Source: Candidatus Lachnoclostridium stercoravium
Lineage (GTDB): Bacteria > Bacillota > Clostridia > Lachnospirales > Lachnospiraceae
DNA length: 64,000 nt
Reading direction: 5' to 3'
NCBI GenBank assembly: GCA_019118365.1
Contig: DWZA01000004.1
Span: 37,308 to 101,307, forward strand
Made by a program: the position numbers and the translations under genes. The notes beneath the pieces were generated by a model, which was not told the DNA's origin, made no database searches, and saw only the letters and a list, made by a program, of their open reading frames with translations. Below, in pieces: positions 62,816 to 64,000 of this stretch (positions within the stretch are counted from its first letter, which is position 1; every line of letters starts with the position of its first letter).

Positions 62816-64000
62816 ATGAATATCAATAAATTTACACAGAAATCTATTGAAGCTGTGCAGCGCTGCGAGAAGCTGGCGTACGAGCATGGCAATCAGCAGA
62901 TAGAACAGGCGCATTTGTTATACAGTCTTCTTACCATCGAAGACAGCCTGATCAAAAATCTGATATCGAAGATGAACATCTCCGCAGAGATGTTTACAGA
63001 TGAAGCGGAGAGAGAGGTTGAGAAGCTTCCAAAGGTAAGCGGAGGCGGTCAGGTCTACGTGAGCGCGGATCTGAATAAAGTCCTGATCAATGCGGAGGAC
63101 GAGGCGAAGGCCATGGGAGACGAATACGTTTCTGTCGAGCATCTTTTCCTGTCCATGTTAAAGCAGCCTGACCGGGCGATGAAGGATCTTTTCCGCAGAT
63201 ACGGTATTAACAGAGAGACGTTCCTGCAGGCTCTTTCCACAGTAAGGGGCAACCAGAGAGTTGTCAGCGACAACCCGGAGGCTACCTATGACACGCTGGA
63301 GAAATACGGCTATGATCTGGTAGAAAAGGCCAGGGAGCAGAAGCTGGATCCTGTGATCGGCAGGGACAGTGAGATCCGCAACGTGATCCGTATCCTTTCC
63401 AGGAAGACGAAGAACAACCCGGTTCTGATCGGCGAACCTGGCGTAGGCAAGACGGCGGTCGTAGAAGGCCTGGCCCAGCGTATCGTCCGCGGAGACGTTC
63501 CGGAGGGACTGAAGGACCGGAAACTGTTTGCCCTTGATATGGGCGCGCTGATCGCCGGCGCAAAGTACAGAGGCGAATTTGAGGAAAGGCTGAAAGCGGT
63601 TCTGGAGGAAGTCAAGAAGAGCGAAGGGCAGATCATCCTCTTCATCGACGAACTGCATACGATCGTAGGCGCAGGAAAGACCGAAGGCTCCATGGACGCA
63701 GGTAACCTCTTAAAGCCTATGCTGGCAAGAGGCGAGCTGCACTGCATCGGCGCCACTACTTTGGATGAATATAGAAAATATGTAGAAAAGGATGCCGCCC
63801 TGGAGCGTCGTTTCCAGCCGGTGACAGTAGATCAGCCTACTGTAGAAGATACGATCTCTATCCTGAGAGGCTTAAAGGAACGGTACGAGGTTTATCACGG
63901 AGTAAAGATCACAGACTCCGCCCTGGTTTCCGCAGCCGTTCTTTCCGATCGTTACATTACGGACAGGTTCCTTCCGGACAAGGCCATCGACCTGGTGGAC
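62816..64000 (+). CDS. clpB: ATP-dependent chaperone ClpB, N-terminal part
   Basis: 395 codons are present and the frame runs off the window end. The N-terminal Clp repeat domain ([20 protein letters not shown]) is followed by the first AAA+ domain: Walker [19 protein letters not shown], Walker [20 protein letters not shown], and [20 protein letters not shown]. ClpB solubilises aggregated proteins with DnaK. Start at 62816 with AAGGAGG eight bases upstream. The CIRCE element before it shows HrcA control. Confidence 0.96.
   Translation, partial: MNINKFTQKSIEAVQRCEKLAYEHGNQQIEQAHLLYSLLTIEDSLIKNLISKMNISAEMFTDEAEREVEKLPKVSGGGQVYVSADLNKVLINAEDEAKAMGDEYVSVEHLFLSMLKQPDRAMKDLFRRYGINRETFLQALSTVRGNQRVVSDNPEATYDTLEKYGYDLVEKAREQKLDPVIGRDSEIRNVIRILSRKTKNNPVLIGEPGVGKTAVVEGLAQRIVRGDVPEGLKDRKLFALDMGALIAGAKYRGEFEERLKAVLEEVKKSEGQIILFIDELHTIVGAGKTEGSMDAGNLLKPMLARGELHCIGATTLDEYRKYVEKDAALERRFQPVTVDQPTVEDTISILRGLKERYEVYHGVKITDSALVSAAVLSDRYITDRFLPDKAIDLVD

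Noticed and set aside
1..64000. CRISPR arrays, tRNA or rRNA genes, prophage
   Set aside because: No regularly spaced repeats, cloverleaf-like sequences, rRNA blocks or phage structural genes were seen by reading. A tRNAscan or CRISPR finder run would settle this.

Overview
The window looks like a chromosomal segment of a gut-type clostridium, most likely Lachnospiraceae (Bacillota). The evidence is family-level: a CBS/DRTGG-type manganese pyrophosphatase, DUF3783 and DUF1284 proteins, a DUF3810 metalloprotease, class I hybrid cluster protein, BioY, sortase B, a HrcA/CIRCE-controlled clpB, AGGAGG-type ribosome binding sites throughout, and mid-range GC. I cannot name the species. No rRNA, tRNA, CRISPR array or prophage was seen.

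Layout. 1-4.5 kb: small XRE regulator, a small membrane protein behind a promoter and terminator-like hairpin, Mn pyrophosphatase, flavin reductase, an atypical shikimate kinase homologue, DUF3783, and an HPr-like protein without the active-site His. 4.7-7.5 kb: FAD dehydrogenase, a palindromic repeat, and a LacI regulator. 7.7-14.5 kb: a LacI-linked operon with a tripartite tricarboxylate transporter (TctC-B-A), PfkB kinase, TIM-barrel isomerase, HpaI-type aldolase and Gfo/Idh dehydrogenase, probably for uptake and breakdown of a sugar acid. 14.6-21.4 kb: GntR regulator and acetyltransferase, then a TRAP transporter with a class II aldolase and FGGY kinase, with GntR-type boxes before the TRAP promoter. 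21.7-30.6 kb: pth-mfd, a two-subunit ABC exporter, and a divergent LysR. 30.7-32.8 kb: an IS1182-family element whose transposase is interrupted by a 249-bp AT-rich insert. 32.8-36.6 kb: polyamine importer PotA-PotB-PotC/D, with permease and binding protein fused. 37-42 kb: lactonase, aroC, rpiB, hydroxyacid dehydrogenase, hemerythrin, BirA-controlled bioY, DUF1284. 42.4-50.8 kb: lepB, DUF3810 protease, and a glycogen group (glgB, mscS, malQ) followed by an M20 peptidase. 50.9-53.7 kb: two unknown membrane-anchored proteins around a small-alarmone-hydrolase-like HD protein, which sits behind an unusual set of RNA-like hairpins. 53.8-57.9 kb: a probable type IIS restriction-modification system (fused double adenine methylase plus AlwI-like nuclease). 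57.9-64 kb: sortase B, hcp with a divergent Crp/Fnr regulator, a duplicated CmpB-domain membrane protein, and the start of clpB.

The intergenic spaces carry a dispersed family of imperfect palindromes with related termini (TAACRGTTCAG.../...CTGAACTGTTA and GTTCAGCCG/CGGCTGAAC). I count eight copies or remnants. They lie between genes, including between the two restriction-modification genes and between the ribosome binding site and start of hcp. This repeat family, the insert in IS1182, and the hairpin cluster before the HD gene are the least explained structures here. Gene-free stretches over 300 bases (15989-16320, 21360-21741, 36631-36972, 42983-43414, 51555-52009) hold the promoters, terminators, palindromes and repeats listed below.
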